DNA of 64,000 nt from Eubacteriales bacterium mix99 (lineage in GTDB: Bacteria > Bacillota > Clostridia > Caldicoprobacterales > DTU083), in the NCBI GenBank assembly GCA_038396605.1, contig CP121690.1, positions 2,016,500 through 2,080,499 of the forward strand, read 5' to 3'. Positions 1 through 8,038 of this stretch are shown piece by piece. The position numbers and the translations under genes were made by a program. Positions within the stretch are counted from its first letter, which is position 1. Every line of letters begins with the position of its first letter. Below the pieces are notes generated by a model that saw only the letters and a list, made by a program, of their open reading frames with translations, was not told where the DNA came from and did no database searches.

Positions 1-1
1 T

Positions 2-826
2 CTGAGGGACCGCCTGTTCCGGGAGACATATACCGATGTCAGCCTGCGGGTGGAGGAAACGGATTCGCCGGACGCATTCCGTGTTTCCGGAAGGGGCGAG
101 CTTCACCTTTCCATTCTGATTGAAACCATGCGCCGACAGGGATATGAATTTCAGGTGTCCAAGCCTACCGTGATTTATAAGGAGATTAACGGAAAGCTTC
201 ATGAGCCCATGGAGAGGCTTACCATTGACATCCCGGAGGAATTTACCGGAATTGTCATTGAAAAATTAGGTTCCCGCAAAGGGGAAATGATCAATATGGT
301 GAACAGCAACAATGGAAGCGTGCGGCTGGAGTTTACCATTCCCGCCCGGGGCCTGTTTGGGTATCGCCCCGAATTCCTGACCGATACGCGCGGAGAAGGA
401 ATCCTGAATTCGATCTTTGCCGGTTATGAGCCCTGCAAGGGGGATATCGAAACTCGGAACCAGGGTTCCCTGGTGGCATTTGAAACGGGAGTGTCCGTGG
501 CTTATGGCATTTTCAACGTACAGGACCGGGGTACCATGTTTATCGGACCGGGTGTGGAAGTCTATGAAGGCATGGTCGTCGGGGAAAACAACCGGCAGGG
601 TGATATTGAGGTCAACGTCTGCAAGAGAAAGCATGTCTCCAATATGCGGGCTTCCGGCTCGGATGAATCCCTGCGGCTGGTTGCACCGAAGCATCTTAGC
701 CTGGAGCAGGCCCTGGAGTTTATTGACGAAGACGAGCTGGTGGAGATTACGCCTAAAAATATCCGGATTCGCAAGGCGATGCTGAATACCGCCCAAAGGA
801 AAAAATCCCTGAACCGGATGCGGTAA
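2..826 (+). CDS. typA: GTP-binding protein TypA/BipA, C-terminal part (cut by window start)
   Basis: This is the C-terminal 274 residues of the ribosome-associated translational GTPase TypA/BipA; the reading frame is open from base 2 and the G domain lies outside the window. Family hallmarks are visible: the [21 protein letters not shown] block of the EF-G-like domain III, then the domain V-like stretch GSRKGEM and [20 protein letters not shown], and the TypA-specific C-terminal domain that includes [12 protein letters not shown] and ends in a basic tail (RKKSLNRMR). TypA acts on the 70S ribosome and in 50S assembly, especially in cold or stress. The gene ends with TAA and is followed by an intrinsic terminator. 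Family assignment is secure; only the N-terminus is missing because of the window edge. Confidence 0.96.
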   Translation: MRDRLFRETYTDVSLRVEETDSPDAFRVSGRGELHLSILIETMRRQGYEFQVSKPTVIYKEINGKLHEPMERLTIDIPEEFTGIVIEKLGSRKGEMINMVNSNNGSVRLEFTIPARGLFGYRPEFLTDTRGEGILNSIFAGYEPCKGDIETRNQGSLVAFETGVSVAYGIFNVQDRGTMFIGPGVEVYEGMVVGENNRQGDIEVNVCKRKHVSNMRASGSDESLRLVAPKHLSLEQALEFIDEDELVEITPKNIRIRKAMLNTAQRKKSLNRMR

Positions 827-849
827 GACAGTAAAAAGAGTAAAGTCGG

Positions 850-884
850 AGCGGAGAGAAAATATGGTATTCCCTCCGCTTTTT
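850..884 (+). terminator. Intrinsic terminator of typA
   Basis: Stem AGCGGAG (850-856) pairs with CTCCGCT (874-880), followed by TTTT and a T-rich stretch, 24 bases after the typA stop codon. Confidence 0.75.
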
Positions 885-981
885 CGTAATAATAAATATT
901 TTATTGGATACGCTATGGTTAGCAAACCACATCATGGATAAGGCATACAGCATACAATTTTATTATTTGGGGCTTTTTTCT

Positions 982-1011
982 ATGGCAACTGGATGGGAGC
1001 TATGTTATAAT
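982..1011 (+). promoter_or_regulatory. Putative sigma-A promoter of the small P-loop gene
   Basis: A perfect -10 TATAAT at 1006-1011 has a weak -35 (ATGGCA, 982-987) 18 bases upstream. The next start codon with a GGGAGG ribosome binding site is at 1060. Confidence 0.5.
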
Positions 1012-1059
1012 GAAATCAGTAGAAGTCCCTAATATAATCTATAATGGGAGGCGGTTCAC

Positions 1060-1470
1060 ATGATAAAGTTTATCATTGGTCCCAAGGGTACCGGGAAGAC
1101 CAAAACTCTGGTTGAGATGGCGAACAAATCGCTGAAGGAATGCAAGGGCGAGATTGTGTTCATCAACGGAGAGAACCGGCACATGATTGAGCTCAACCAC
1201 AGGATCCGGTTCATCAACGCCAGAGAATTTGGCATTCGGGAGCTGAATGTTTTCTATGGTTTCCTTGCGGGAATTATTGCACGCAACTATGATACGGATC
1301 AGATTTACATCGATGGGCTTCTGGACATCATTGGCAAGGACAAAAAGGAGATTGAGCGATTCATTTTCGATGTAAAGAAGTTGTCCGACAGATTCGATAT
1401 ACGCTTTACCATAACAATGAACGGAAATCCTGATAGCGTACCGGCTTTTCTGAAGGAATACATCGCATAG
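1060..1470 (+). CDS. Small P-loop ATP-binding protein of unknown function
   Basis: This 136-residue soluble protein starts with MIKFIIGPKGTGKTK, a clear Walker A motif (GPKGTGKT, residues 7-14). A hydrophobic strand ending in acid (DQIYIDG, about residue 85) may be the Walker B motif. I see no transmembrane segment and no second domain. Similar small Clostridial proteins are often loosely labelled PilT-like, but the sequence gives no reason to link it to pili. The ATG start has GGGAGG nine bases upstream and a TATAAT promoter behind it. It forms a single-gene transcript between two terminators (850-884 and 1487-1517). ATP or GTP binding is likely; the cellular role is unknown. Confidence 0.75.
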   Translation: MIKFIIGPKGTGKTKTLVEMANKSLKECKGEIVFINGENRHMIELNHRIRFINAREFGIRELNVFYGFLAGIIARNYDTDQIYIDGLLDIIGKDKKEIERFIFDVKKLSDRFDIRFTITMNGNPDSVPAFLKEYIA

Positions 1471-1486
1471 GAAAAGCAGATGCTTC

Positions 1487-1517
1487 AGCCGAGGGAGATT
1501 TCCTTGGCTTTCTTTTT
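1487..1517 (+). terminator. Intrinsic terminator of the small P-loop gene
   Basis: AGCCGAGGGA (1487-1496) and TTCCTTGGCT (1500-1509) form a 10-bp stem with two G-U pairs and a 3-base loop, followed by TTCTTTTT. Confidence 0.75.
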
Positions 1518-1727
1518 GCAGTCGTTTCCCATTTCTGTGGTGCCTTTTTCAGCAGACATTCTGCACAATATCTTTCCCTTTCTTATCATTTATGATCTGG
1601 CTATATTACTCTGCGGAATCATTGCTTTCTTTCCAAAGATCCTGGCTTTTGTTTTTCTTTTCGACTTATTATTTGATTTAAGCGAATTTTTTGCACTATT
1701 ATGGACAAATAAATCTACATTTTTATG
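1518..1727. other. Intergenic stretch without a supported gene
   Basis: Between the terminator at 1487-1517 and the promoter at 1728 the sequence is T-rich. A hydrophobic open frame on the plus strand runs through the terminator stem and lacks a ribosome binding site. Short open frames on the minus strand also lack start signals. I see no repeat or RNA motif here. Confidence 0.6.
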
Positions 1728-1756
1728 TTGACAAAGTACAAAATACTTGATACAGT
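1728..1756 (+). promoter_or_regulatory. Sigma-A promoter of the lplABC-like operon
   Basis: A consensus -35 TTGACA (1728-1733) is separated by 17 bases from a -10 TACAGT (1751-1756). The leader of about 140 bases up to the lipoprotein start holds no recognisable riboswitch. Confidence 0.7.
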
Positions 1757-1897
1757 GTTTATGAATTAAACCATAATTATTGTTCCTTTCCTGTATATGC
1801 ATGCGGCATTGTTTGATACGAAAATTGCAGGCGCTGGCGGAAGCCTTTGCGCATACAATTTTGTTCAAAAAAATATAATATCAGGGAGGTAAGGTTT

Positions 1898-3679
1898 ATG
1901 AAAGCAAAAAAGCTCTTGTCTGCTTTGTTGGTTGCTGTGATGATTCTATCGTCTGCGGCTTGTTCCCATTCCGACAAAAATGTTGGATCGGATGCAACGC
2001 CGGATTCTGCAGGCCCACCAAAGAACAACACAGAGAATTCAGGGGATAAGACTTCCCCCGCTTCGAACAGCGATGAAGACCTCAGTGATGCTGTTCGCGG
2101 CAACACTTCCCCTGATCAGAAGACAATCGATGCGGTAAACGACTCGTTAAACGACAGTTATTTGGGGGACCTTTATGAGACGGAAATTCCTTCTGATTAT
2201 TCTGCTTATCCTGACAACAATAAAAAGCCCATTGAAGTCTGGATGCCGATTGATGCATTTTTGTCCACGCTGATACCGTCTTTGGACGACTTTGAGGTTT
2301 ATGGGCATGCTCAGAAACTCACAGGCATTAAGGTAAAATTTACTTCCCCGGTAGTAGGACAGGAAGATGATCAGTTTAACATCATGATCACCTCCGGTGA
2401 TCTTCCCGACATAATTGTGGAAGCCGACAAATATAAAGGGGGACTGACAGCAGGCTGGCAGGACGGTGCTTATCTGGATCTGACGGATATCCTGGAAGAA
2501 AAAGCGCCCAACTATGCGCAATTCCGTTCTTCGGATGAAAACCGCAGAAGAACAACGGTTACGGACGATGGCAAGCTTTTGGGTTTCCATGGTCTTTCAC
2601 CTTATCCCGAGTGGATGTGGTTTGGCGCTCTGGTCAAGCAGGAGGCTCTGGATAAAACCGGTTTTCAGGCAAAAGACATTGTTACCATACAGGATTGGGA
2701 AGATTTTTTGGTTGCTGCAAAGGCAAAAGGTTATAAGGAGCCTTTGAATTATGGTTCCACTTACGGTCAGATTTTCACTGATATCATTAACGGAGCCTAT
2801 GGTGTCTGGGACTGGACTTTTGTGGACGATAGCGGCAAAATCGGTTGGGGTCCCGAGCAGCCAAAGGCGAAAGAATATCTGAAACTTATGGCAAAGTGGC
2901 AGTCCATGGGGCTGATCAATGCGGACTGGACCACAGCAGACTTCAATCAGCGCATGGCGGAGGCGGTCTCCGATGATTGCGCCATGATGATGGATTCTCC
3001 TGATACCATGTGGGGATTCTGGAAATCCGGTGACCTGGATGAAGACTTCGTTGGCATACTCAATCCCGTTTTAAAAGAGGGCGACACCCCGCAGACCAGA
3101 TATAAAAACTGGGCGAATACAGGGCGCCCCACAGCAATTACAACGCAGTGTGAAGACGTGGATACTGCCATGGCCTGGCTGGACTTCGGTTATACGAAAA
3201 AGGGCTGGGAAATGCTGAACTGGGGGGAATACGGAAGTGTGCATCTGGTAAATGAAGAGGGGCGCCCATATTATCATAAGGAAAGTCTCATGTATAATGA
3301 CCCGGACAAGCAGCCTTTGGCGAATTTGATCTGGAAATACCGTGTACATGGCGGGCCCAATATCCGTGATGAACATTTCTCCAATCCATTGATTATACAG
3401 GAGGGCAGCTATTCAGGTGATATCCGTGCTTATTGGACGGAAAATATGGAAACAAAACACGCTGTGCCTCCGATTTCCTTTACAACAAAGGAAGCTTCCC
3501 GTGAAGCAAAGATTGCTACACAGCTGGACACCATGCGCAAGGAATACTTTGCCAAAATAATAATGGGCCAGCTTTCTGTGGATGCTTTTGACGAATTCAA
3601 AAAAAAGGCGGAAAGTGCTGGCCTGGAAGAGTTCCTTAGTCTTCATCAGACTGCATACGACCGCTATATGGCCCGGTAA
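1898..3679 (+). CDS. lplA: Extracellular sugar-binding lipoprotein, LplA/YtcQ type
   Basis: This 594-residue lipoprotein is the substrate-binding subunit of a CUT1-type carbohydrate ABC importer. The signal peptide has a basic start (MKAKK), a hydrophobic core and lipobox SSAAC with the lipidated Cys at residue 22. A Ser/Asn/Asp-rich linker of about 70 residues follows, then a long SBP_bac_1-type domain. The chosen ATG (1898) sits behind AGGGAGGTAAGG; a longer frame upstream lacks such a site. The large size and two downstream LplB/LplC-like permeases match Bacillus LplA/YtcQ systems, which usually import oligosaccharides such as uronate-containing glycans. No ATPase gene is present, as expected because these systems share MsmX-like ATPases encoded elsewhere. 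The substrate cannot be read from the sequence. Confidence 0.88.
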   Translation: MKAKKLLSALLVAVMILSSAACSHSDKNVGSDATPDSAGPPKNNTENSGDKTSPASNSDEDLSDAVRGNTSPDQKTIDAVNDSLNDSYLGDLYETEIPSDYSAYPDNNKKPIEVWMPIDAFLSTLIPSLDDFEVYGHAQKLTGIKVKFTSPVVGQEDDQFNIMITSGDLPDIIVEADKYKGGLTAGWQDGAYLDLTDILEEKAPNYAQFRSSDENRRRTTVTDDGKLLGFHGLSPYPEWMWFGALVKQEALDKTGFQAKDIVTIQDWEDFLVAAKAKGYKEPLNYGSTYGQIFTDIINGAYGVWDWTFVDDSGKIGWGPEQPKAKEYLKLMAKWQSMGLINADWTTADFNQRMAEAVSDDCAMMMDSPDTMWGFWKSGDLDEDFVGILNPVLKEGDTPQTRYKNWANTGRPTAITTQCEDVDTAMAWLDFGYTKKGWEMLNWGEYGSVHLVNEEGRPYYHKESLMYNDPDKQPLANLIWKYRVHGGPNIRDEHFSNPLIIQEGSYSGDIRAYWTENMETKHAVPPISFTTKEASREAKIATQLDTMRKEYFAKIIMGQLSVDAFDEFKKKAESAGLEEFLSLHQTAYDRYMAR

Positions 3680-3766
3680 ATTTTTGAGTTGCAGAAGAAG
3701 CCGTTGAATAGGTGCATTGTTTTATTTAACGGCCTTTCTGTTTGCAACAGGGAAGGGAGGATAAGC

Positions 3767-4720
3767 ATGTCTGTTCCGATGAGTACCTGGAAGGGTACAG
3801 CTCCTGTCAGGCAAGGCAAAATTGCGAGGGACTTTCATAAAAACTGGTTTCCGTATCTTGCCTTTGTACCGGTCCTGATTTGGTTTATTGTCTTCTGTTA
3901 TGGCCCGATGTGGGGTGTTTTGATTGCATTTAAGGATTTCAAACCGCTTTTGGGGTTTGCAAAAAGCGAATGGGTTGGGCTTCAGCATTTTCGGGATTTT
4001 ATATCCGGCCCGGATTTTGGCCGGCAGTTTCGCAATACGGTCCTGCTAAGCCTGTGGTGCCTTGCAATTGGGTTTCCAATTCCGATTTTATTGGCGATCA
4101 TGATTAACGAACTGCGGGGAAGATTTTTTAAAAAATCTGTTCAAACGATTACCTATATGCCGCATTTTATCTCCATTGTGGTCATTTGTGGTATCATTCA
4201 CATTTTCACACAGCCTTACGGGCTGTTGACAAATCTGATTTCCTTTTTTACCGGAGCCACTGCAAATCGTTCCCTGCTCGGGGAAGCCGGCTTGTTCCGG
4301 CCTGTCTATACTCTCTCCGGTGTATGGCAGAATATGGGTTGGGACAGTATTATCTACCTTGCTGCCATGTCAAATATCTCTCCGGAACTTTACGAATCCG
4401 CTGATCTGGACGGTGCCGGAAGGGTAGGAAAGATATGGCATATAACGCTGCCGGGTATCCGTCCCACTATTCTGATTCTTCTTATTTTTGCTGTTGGCGG
4501 CATGATGAATTCCAACTGGGAAAAAATTATTCTGTTGTACAATCCATTGACGTATGAAACAGCAGATGTTTTTTCCACCTATGTTTATCGCAGGGGAATC
4601 CGGGAGGGGAGCTTCAGCTTTTCAACCGCTGTCGGGCTCTTTAACTCGGTTATTAATTTTATTTTATTGTTGTTTACAAACGCGATTTCCCGACGATTTT
4701 CCGAAACAAGCCTTTGGTAA
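3767..4720 (+). CDS. lplB: Carbohydrate ABC transporter permease, LplB/YteP type
   Basis: This 317-residue inner-membrane permease of the CUT1 family has about six transmembrane segments, the first around residues 28-50 (FPYLAFVPVLIWFIVF). The EAA loop that contacts the ATPase is visible as ESADLDGAGRVGKIWHITLPGI near residues 210-235. The ATG at 3767 follows GGGAGG; an upstream in-frame TTG at 3689 has no good ribosome binding site and would add residues that do not resemble the family. It lies 87 bases after the binding protein and 15 bases before the second permease, so the three genes form one operon. Family placement is secure; the transported sugar is unknown. Confidence 0.9.
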   Translation: MSVPMSTWKGTAPVRQGKIARDFHKNWFPYLAFVPVLIWFIVFCYGPMWGVLIAFKDFKPLLGFAKSEWVGLQHFRDFISGPDFGRQFRNTVLLSLWCLAIGFPIPILLAIMINELRGRFFKKSVQTITYMPHFISIVVICGIIHIFTQPYGLLTNLISFFTGATANRSLLGEAGLFRPVYTLSGVWQNMGWDSIIYLAAMSNISPELYESADLDGAGRVGKIWHITLPGIRPTILILLIFAVGGMMNSNWEKIILLYNPLTYETADVFSTYVYRRGIREGSFSFSTAVGLFNSVINFILLLFTNAISRRFSETSLW

Positions 4721-4735
4721 GGAGGTACGAATTAC

Positions 4736-5647
4736 ATGACAGGATATAAACGAAAAACCAGTGCTGATGTGGTTTTTGACATCGTTAACGTGCTGTTGCT
4801 CCTGATAATAACCATACTGTGTCTTTATCCGGTATGGCATGTTGTTATGGCTTCCTTCAGCAATCCAACCAGGCTTTCTACTCACAGAGGGGTACTTTTC
4901 GCTCCGCTTGCTCCTTCCACATTGGAAGGATACAAAGTACTGCTGAAGGATTCCAAGATCCTCACGAGTTATCGCAATACCCTGGTGTATGTGGGCCTTG
5001 GAACGCTTTTCAATATGGCATTCACAATTCTGGGGGCCTATACGCTTTCAAGAAAAAGTCTGTATTGGAAAAAAGCCCTTATGGTTATCATTACGATCAC
5101 CATGTTTTTCAGCGGCGGCCTGATTCCGTGGTTTTTGCTGGTGAAAAACATCGGGCTTTACAACAACCTGTGGGCCATGATTCTTCCAACGGCACTGAAC
5201 ACCTGGAATATGATTGTATTGCGCACCGGTTTTGAGAGCGTTCCGCAGGATTTGGAAGAAGCAGCTGAAATTGATGGAGCCTCACAGGCATATATATTAT
5301 TCAAAATCATAGTGCCATTGTCCAAGCCTGTTTTGGCGGTAATCCTGCTTTACTACTTTGTAGGCAACTGGAATTCCTGGTTCAATCCAATGATTCTGCT
5401 GAAAGACCGCGAGCGTTTTCCACTGCAACTGGTGATAAAGGAAATTCTTGTGCAAAATGACACTGCCGGCGGTGCCACCAGCGGCGGTACACAAATTGTT
5501 GTTTCCAGCGTACAGGGCACCACAGCATACAGGGAACTGATCAAGTACTGCACGATTGTTATTTCCACTCTGCCTGTTTTATGCATTTATCCGTTCCTCC
5601 AGAAATACTTTACAAAAGGTGTTTTTGTGGGATCTTTGAAAGGATGA
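4736..5647 (+). CDS. lplC: Carbohydrate ABC transporter permease, LplC/YtcP type
   Basis: This 303-residue second permease of the same importer has about six membrane helices. Its EAA loop reads EEAAEIDGASQAYILFKIIV around residues 180-200. The C-terminus IYPFLQKYFTKGVFVGSLKG is typical of the MalG/LplC/YtcP branch, where the last residues reach the ATPase. The ATG is placed by AAGGAGGT overlapping the stop of lplB. No glycoside hydrolase, regulator or ATPase gene follows; only a 40-codon open frame with a membrane-like stretch is found downstream. The importer therefore looks like a stand-alone unit that borrows an ATPase. Confidence 0.9.
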   Translation: MTGYKRKTSADVVFDIVNVLLLLIITILCLYPVWHVVMASFSNPTRLSTHRGVLFAPLAPSTLEGYKVLLKDSKILTSYRNTLVYVGLGTLFNMAFTILGAYTLSRKSLYWKKALMVIITITMFFSGGLIPWFLLVKNIGLYNNLWAMILPTALNTWNMIVLRTGFESVPQDLEEAAEIDGASQAYILFKIIVPLSKPVLAVILLYYFVGNWNSWFNPMILLKDRERFPLQLVIKEILVQNDTAGGATSGGTQIVVSSVQGTTAYRELIKYCTIVISTLPVLCIYPFLQKYFTKGVFVGSLKG

Positions 5648-5666
5648 CGGAAAATGGGGTGAAAGA

Positions 5667-5789
5667 TTGCAAAATTGTGTTAAGATATTGATGATTCTAT
5701 TGTTCACAGGTTTTCTGTTTATGACTATAACACAGGCTAAAATGGAAAAATTTTGGATTCATGCGGTAAGCAGAAAGAGCATAGGATAG
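5667..5789 (+). CDS. Possible short membrane peptide or gene remnant after lplC
   Basis: A 40-codon frame starts with TTG five bases after GGGGTGA and encodes a peptide with one hydrophobic stretch (ILMILLFTGFLFMTITQA). It resembles the start of a secreted or membrane protein but stops after 40 residues. Genes at this position in lpl-type operons often encode glycosidases or sensor kinases, so a decayed gene is possible. A chance open frame is equally possible. Nothing else in 5648-5900 looks coding. Confidence 0.25.
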   Translation: MQNCVKILMILLFTGFLFMTITQAKMEKFWIHAVSRKSIG

Positions 5790-5900
5790 AATATGGAGAG
5801 GGCCGTTTCAGTCAGGATGGTTTGTTTATATGTATCATAGAGCGGATCCGGGGGAAAAGTCCGTGGGAATTGTACCATGGAAATGAGTGGGAGTGAGTGA

Positions 5901-6242
5901 ATGAAAGTATGTCATAGGGAGGATACGGTCTATATTGAGCTGGAAGGGGATATTTCCTTCAGCAACGCACAGGAAATCCGAAAAACCATTATAGATAATC
6001 TATTGCCTGCAGACCGGAAGGCTGTCGTCAATTTGTCCAGAGTGGATTTTATGGACAGCTCAGGCCTTGGCTTATTCATAACATTGCTGAAAAGGATGAA
6101 AGGACGGGGTGGAAAGTTGATTCTGGAATATCCCCAGCTGGGGATACAGAAATTTCTGGAGATTACCCGCATGGATGAGCTGATGGAGATTCGCAAGGCA
6201 GAGGAGTCGAAAACCGGAGACTGGCCGGAGGCCAAAAAATAA
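5901..6242 (+). CDS. STAS-domain anti-sigma factor antagonist (SpoIIAA/RsbV-like)
   Basis: This 113-residue protein is a single STAS domain. The conserved motif DFMDSSGLGLF (about residues 49-59) contains the serine phosphorylated by RsbW/SpoIIAB-type kinases in this family. Known members release a sigma factor by sequestering an anti-sigma kinase when unphosphorylated. No anti-sigma kinase or sigma factor is adjacent, so it is not the canonical spoIIA operon, and the partner must lie elsewhere. The C-terminus is charged and unconserved. The ATG follows GGGAGTGAGTG. A terminator directly after the stop makes the gene monocistronic. Possible roles include general stress control or a PP2C-driven switch; the MASE3-PP2C phosphatase at 17750 is the kind of enzyme that could act on it. 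Confidence 0.85.
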   Translation: MKVCHREDTVYIELEGDISFSNAQEIRKTIIDNLLPADRKAVVNLSRVDFMDSSGLGLFITLLKRMKGRGGKLILEYPQLGIQKFLEITRMDELMEIRKAEESKTGDWPEAKK

Positions 6243-6269
6243 GCGGTGAAACAACTGCTTATTTTTTTT
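6237..6269 (+). terminator. Intrinsic terminator of the STAS gene
   Basis: AAATAAGC (6237-6244) pairs with GCTTATTT (6257-6264), followed by a T run. The stem overlaps the TAA stop codon. Confidence 0.8.
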
Positions 6270-6287
6270 GCCCTTTTTACTTTTTTA

Positions 6288-6332
6288 TTGACTTTCCGGG
6301 CTTCCCTGTATATCATGTAACCAGATAGTTAC
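6288..6332 (+). promoter_or_regulatory. Promoter with palindromic operator of the TetR operon
   Basis: The -35 TTGACT (6288-6293) and -10 TATCAT (6311-6316) are 17 bases apart. Immediately after the -10 lies the inverted repeat GTAAC-N6-GTTAC (6317-6332), a size and position typical of TetR-family self-repression. The role of the repeat is inferred from this placement. Confidence 0.65.
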
Positions 6333-6349
6333 TTATGGGAGGGGTTGGA

Positions 6350-7015
6350 TTGACAGCAGCGAGAATCAGGGATTCTGTCCGGACCAGAAAAAACATCCTC
6401 CATTCGGCAGAACTGGAATTTGCAGAAAAAGGGTTTTATGGAGCCCGGGTGGATCGGATTGCGGAACGGGCAGACATCAACAAGCGAATGATTTACGAAT
6501 ATTTTGGCGGAAAGGAGAAGCTGTACCGCACCGTATTGGTTCATGTGTATGGCAGGCTTGGGGAGCAGGAGGTGGGACTGCTGACACAGGATATGGGCTG
6601 CATTGAGGCGATGGAGAAGCTGATTCGGCTGCATTTTGAATTTCTTCAGGGGAACCCCACCTATGTGAGATTGATTCTCTGGGAAAACCTGAATCAGGGA
6701 AAACATTTTCAAAAAAACGATTTCAGGGACGCCCGGGACCCATCTTTGATACAAATCCGAAAAGTCATCCGGAAAGGAAAGGCGGAAGGCGTCTTCCGGG
6801 AATCGGTGGAGGAAGACCAGTTCCTGCTGTCTCTCATCACCTTCAGTTTCCCTTATTTTTCAAATCGTTATACCCTTTCCAAACTGCTGGGGATGTCGAT
6901 GGACAAAGCGGAAGATCTGAACAAAAGAGTGAATCACGTTACTGAAATCCTGCTGTCGTATTTATGCAGGGAGGATTACAGGAAAAAGAAACCATCAAAC
7001 AAAAACGGGAGGTAA
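6350..7015 (+). CDS. TetR/AcrR-family transcriptional regulator
   Basis: This 221-residue protein has an N-terminal TetR helix-turn-helix domain (about residues 8-58), with the usual run from RKNILHSAELEFAEKGF to DINKRMIYEYFGGKEKLY. The rest is a divergent all-helical ligand-binding and dimerisation domain. The start is taken as TTG at 6350, because GGGAGGGG ends six bases upstream; the ATG at 6335 lies ahead of that site and has none of its own. The promoter carries a palindrome just past the -10, so autoregulation is likely. The gene is six bases upstream of an SDR/DapA-like pair, which it probably controls. The ligand is unknown. Confidence 0.88.
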   Translation: MTAARIRDSVRTRKNILHSAELEFAEKGFYGARVDRIAERADINKRMIYEYFGGKEKLYRTVLVHVYGRLGEQEVGLLTQDMGCIEAMEKLIRLHFEFLQGNPTYVRLILWENLNQGKHFQKNDFRDARDPSLIQIRKVIRKGKAEGVFRESVEEDQFLLSLITFSFPYFSNRYTLSKLLGMSMDKAEDLNKRVNHVTEILLSYLCREDYRKKKPSNKNGR

Positions 7016-7021
7016 AATTTC

Positions 7022-8038
7022 ATGTGGAAGGAAGAGACATTGAACGAGTTCCTGACGACTCCTTCAGAAAAGCTGCTGGAGGATGTTTCAAAAATCAAAG
7101 GCGACATTATGATCCTGGGAGCCGGGGGAAAGATGGGGCCTACCCTGAGTCTTCTGGCGAAAAAAGCAGTGGAAAAGGCGGGCAGAGGACAAAAAATTCT
7201 TGCAGTATCACGGTTTACGGATCCCCTCGCCACGAAGCTGTTGAATGACAACGGGGTGGAAACGATTGCCGTGGATCTGCTGGAGCAGGGAGCGCTGGAC
7301 TCCCTGCCGGATGCAGAAAATGTGATTTACATGGCAGGCAGAAAATTTGGTACAGCAGGGCAGGAGTCCCGAACCTGGGCAATGAATGTCTGGCTGCCGG
7401 CCCTGGTGGCGGAACGATACCGACATTCCAATATTGTTGTTTTTTCATCAGGAAATATTTATCCCATGCTGCCTGTCTGGTCCGGCGGGGCAACGGAAGA
7501 GACGTCTCCCATGCCAAACGGGGAGTATTCCATGTCCTGCCTGGGAAGGGAAAGGGTATTTGAATATGGTTCCCTGAAGTATCACACCCCTGTATTTTTT
7601 TATCGCCTGAACTTTTCAATTGATCTTCGGTATGGCGTACTCTGTGATATTGCATCCGATATCATGGCAGGCCAGCCGGTATCCGTGAACATGCCGTGCT
7701 TTAACTGCATCTGGCAGGGGGATGCCAACGAAATGGCCCTGCGTGCCCTGCTTCATACCGCAAGCCCGGCAGAGCGGATGAACATTACCGGTCCGGAAAC
7801 GGTTTCCGTACGGTTTGCTGCCACGGAGCTGGGAAAGCTGCTTCATAAGCAAGTACGGTTTGAAGGGGAGGAATCGGACAGTGCATTTCTGAATAACTCT
7901 TCGAAAGCAATGAAAACCTTTGGGTATCCGTCGGTTTCCCTGCGGACCATGCTGCAGTGGCAGGCAGAATGGACTCTGTCCGGCGGGCGTACCTTGAATA
8001 AGCCGACTCATTTTGAGGAAAGAAAGGGGAAATACTGA
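7022..8038 (+). CDS. NAD(P)-dependent epimerase/dehydratase family protein (extended SDR)
   Basis: This 338-residue enzyme has an extended-SDR Rossmann fold. The nucleotide-binding motif GAGGKMG is at about residues 34-40, and the region from FSSGNIYP to GEYSMSCLGRERVFEY matches the catalytic Ser and YxxxK neighbourhood, although the usual YxxxK reads YSMSC and then G-R. That departure means the dehydrogenase chemistry is uncertain. The ATG follows GGGAGGTAAAATTTC. The stop codon overlaps the next start by one base (TGATG), which indicates translational coupling to the DapA-like aldolase. Such SDR/DapA-like pairs occur near sugar transporters in Firmicutes; oxidation then aldol cleavage of a sugar acid is a reasonable but unproven reading. 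Confidence 0.75.
   Translation: MWKEETLNEFLTTPSEKLLEDVSKIKGDIMILGAGGKMGPTLSLLAKKAVEKAGRGQKILAVSRFTDPLATKLLNDNGVETIAVDLLEQGALDSLPDAENVIYMAGRKFGTAGQESRTWAMNVWLPALVAERYRHSNIVVFSSGNIYPMLPVWSGGATEETSPMPNGEYSMSCLGRERVFEYGSLKYHTPVFFYRLNFSIDLRYGVLCDIASDIMAGQPVSVNMPCFNCIWQGDANEMALRALLHTASPAERMNITGPETVSVRFAATELGKLLHKQVRFEGEESDSAFLNNSSKAMKTFGYPSVSLRTMLQWQAEWTLSGGRTLNKPTHFEERKGKY

Noticed and set aside
1500-1600. Short minus-strand frame of about 34 codons (MIRKGKILC...) downstream of the P-loop gene
   Set aside because: No ribosome binding site and it runs through the terminator hairpin; no pattern beyond chance.
1480-1731. Hydrophobic 83-codon plus-strand frame
   Set aside because: It starts inside the terminator stem of the preceding gene, has no ribosome binding site, and its hydrophobicity comes from T-rich DNA.
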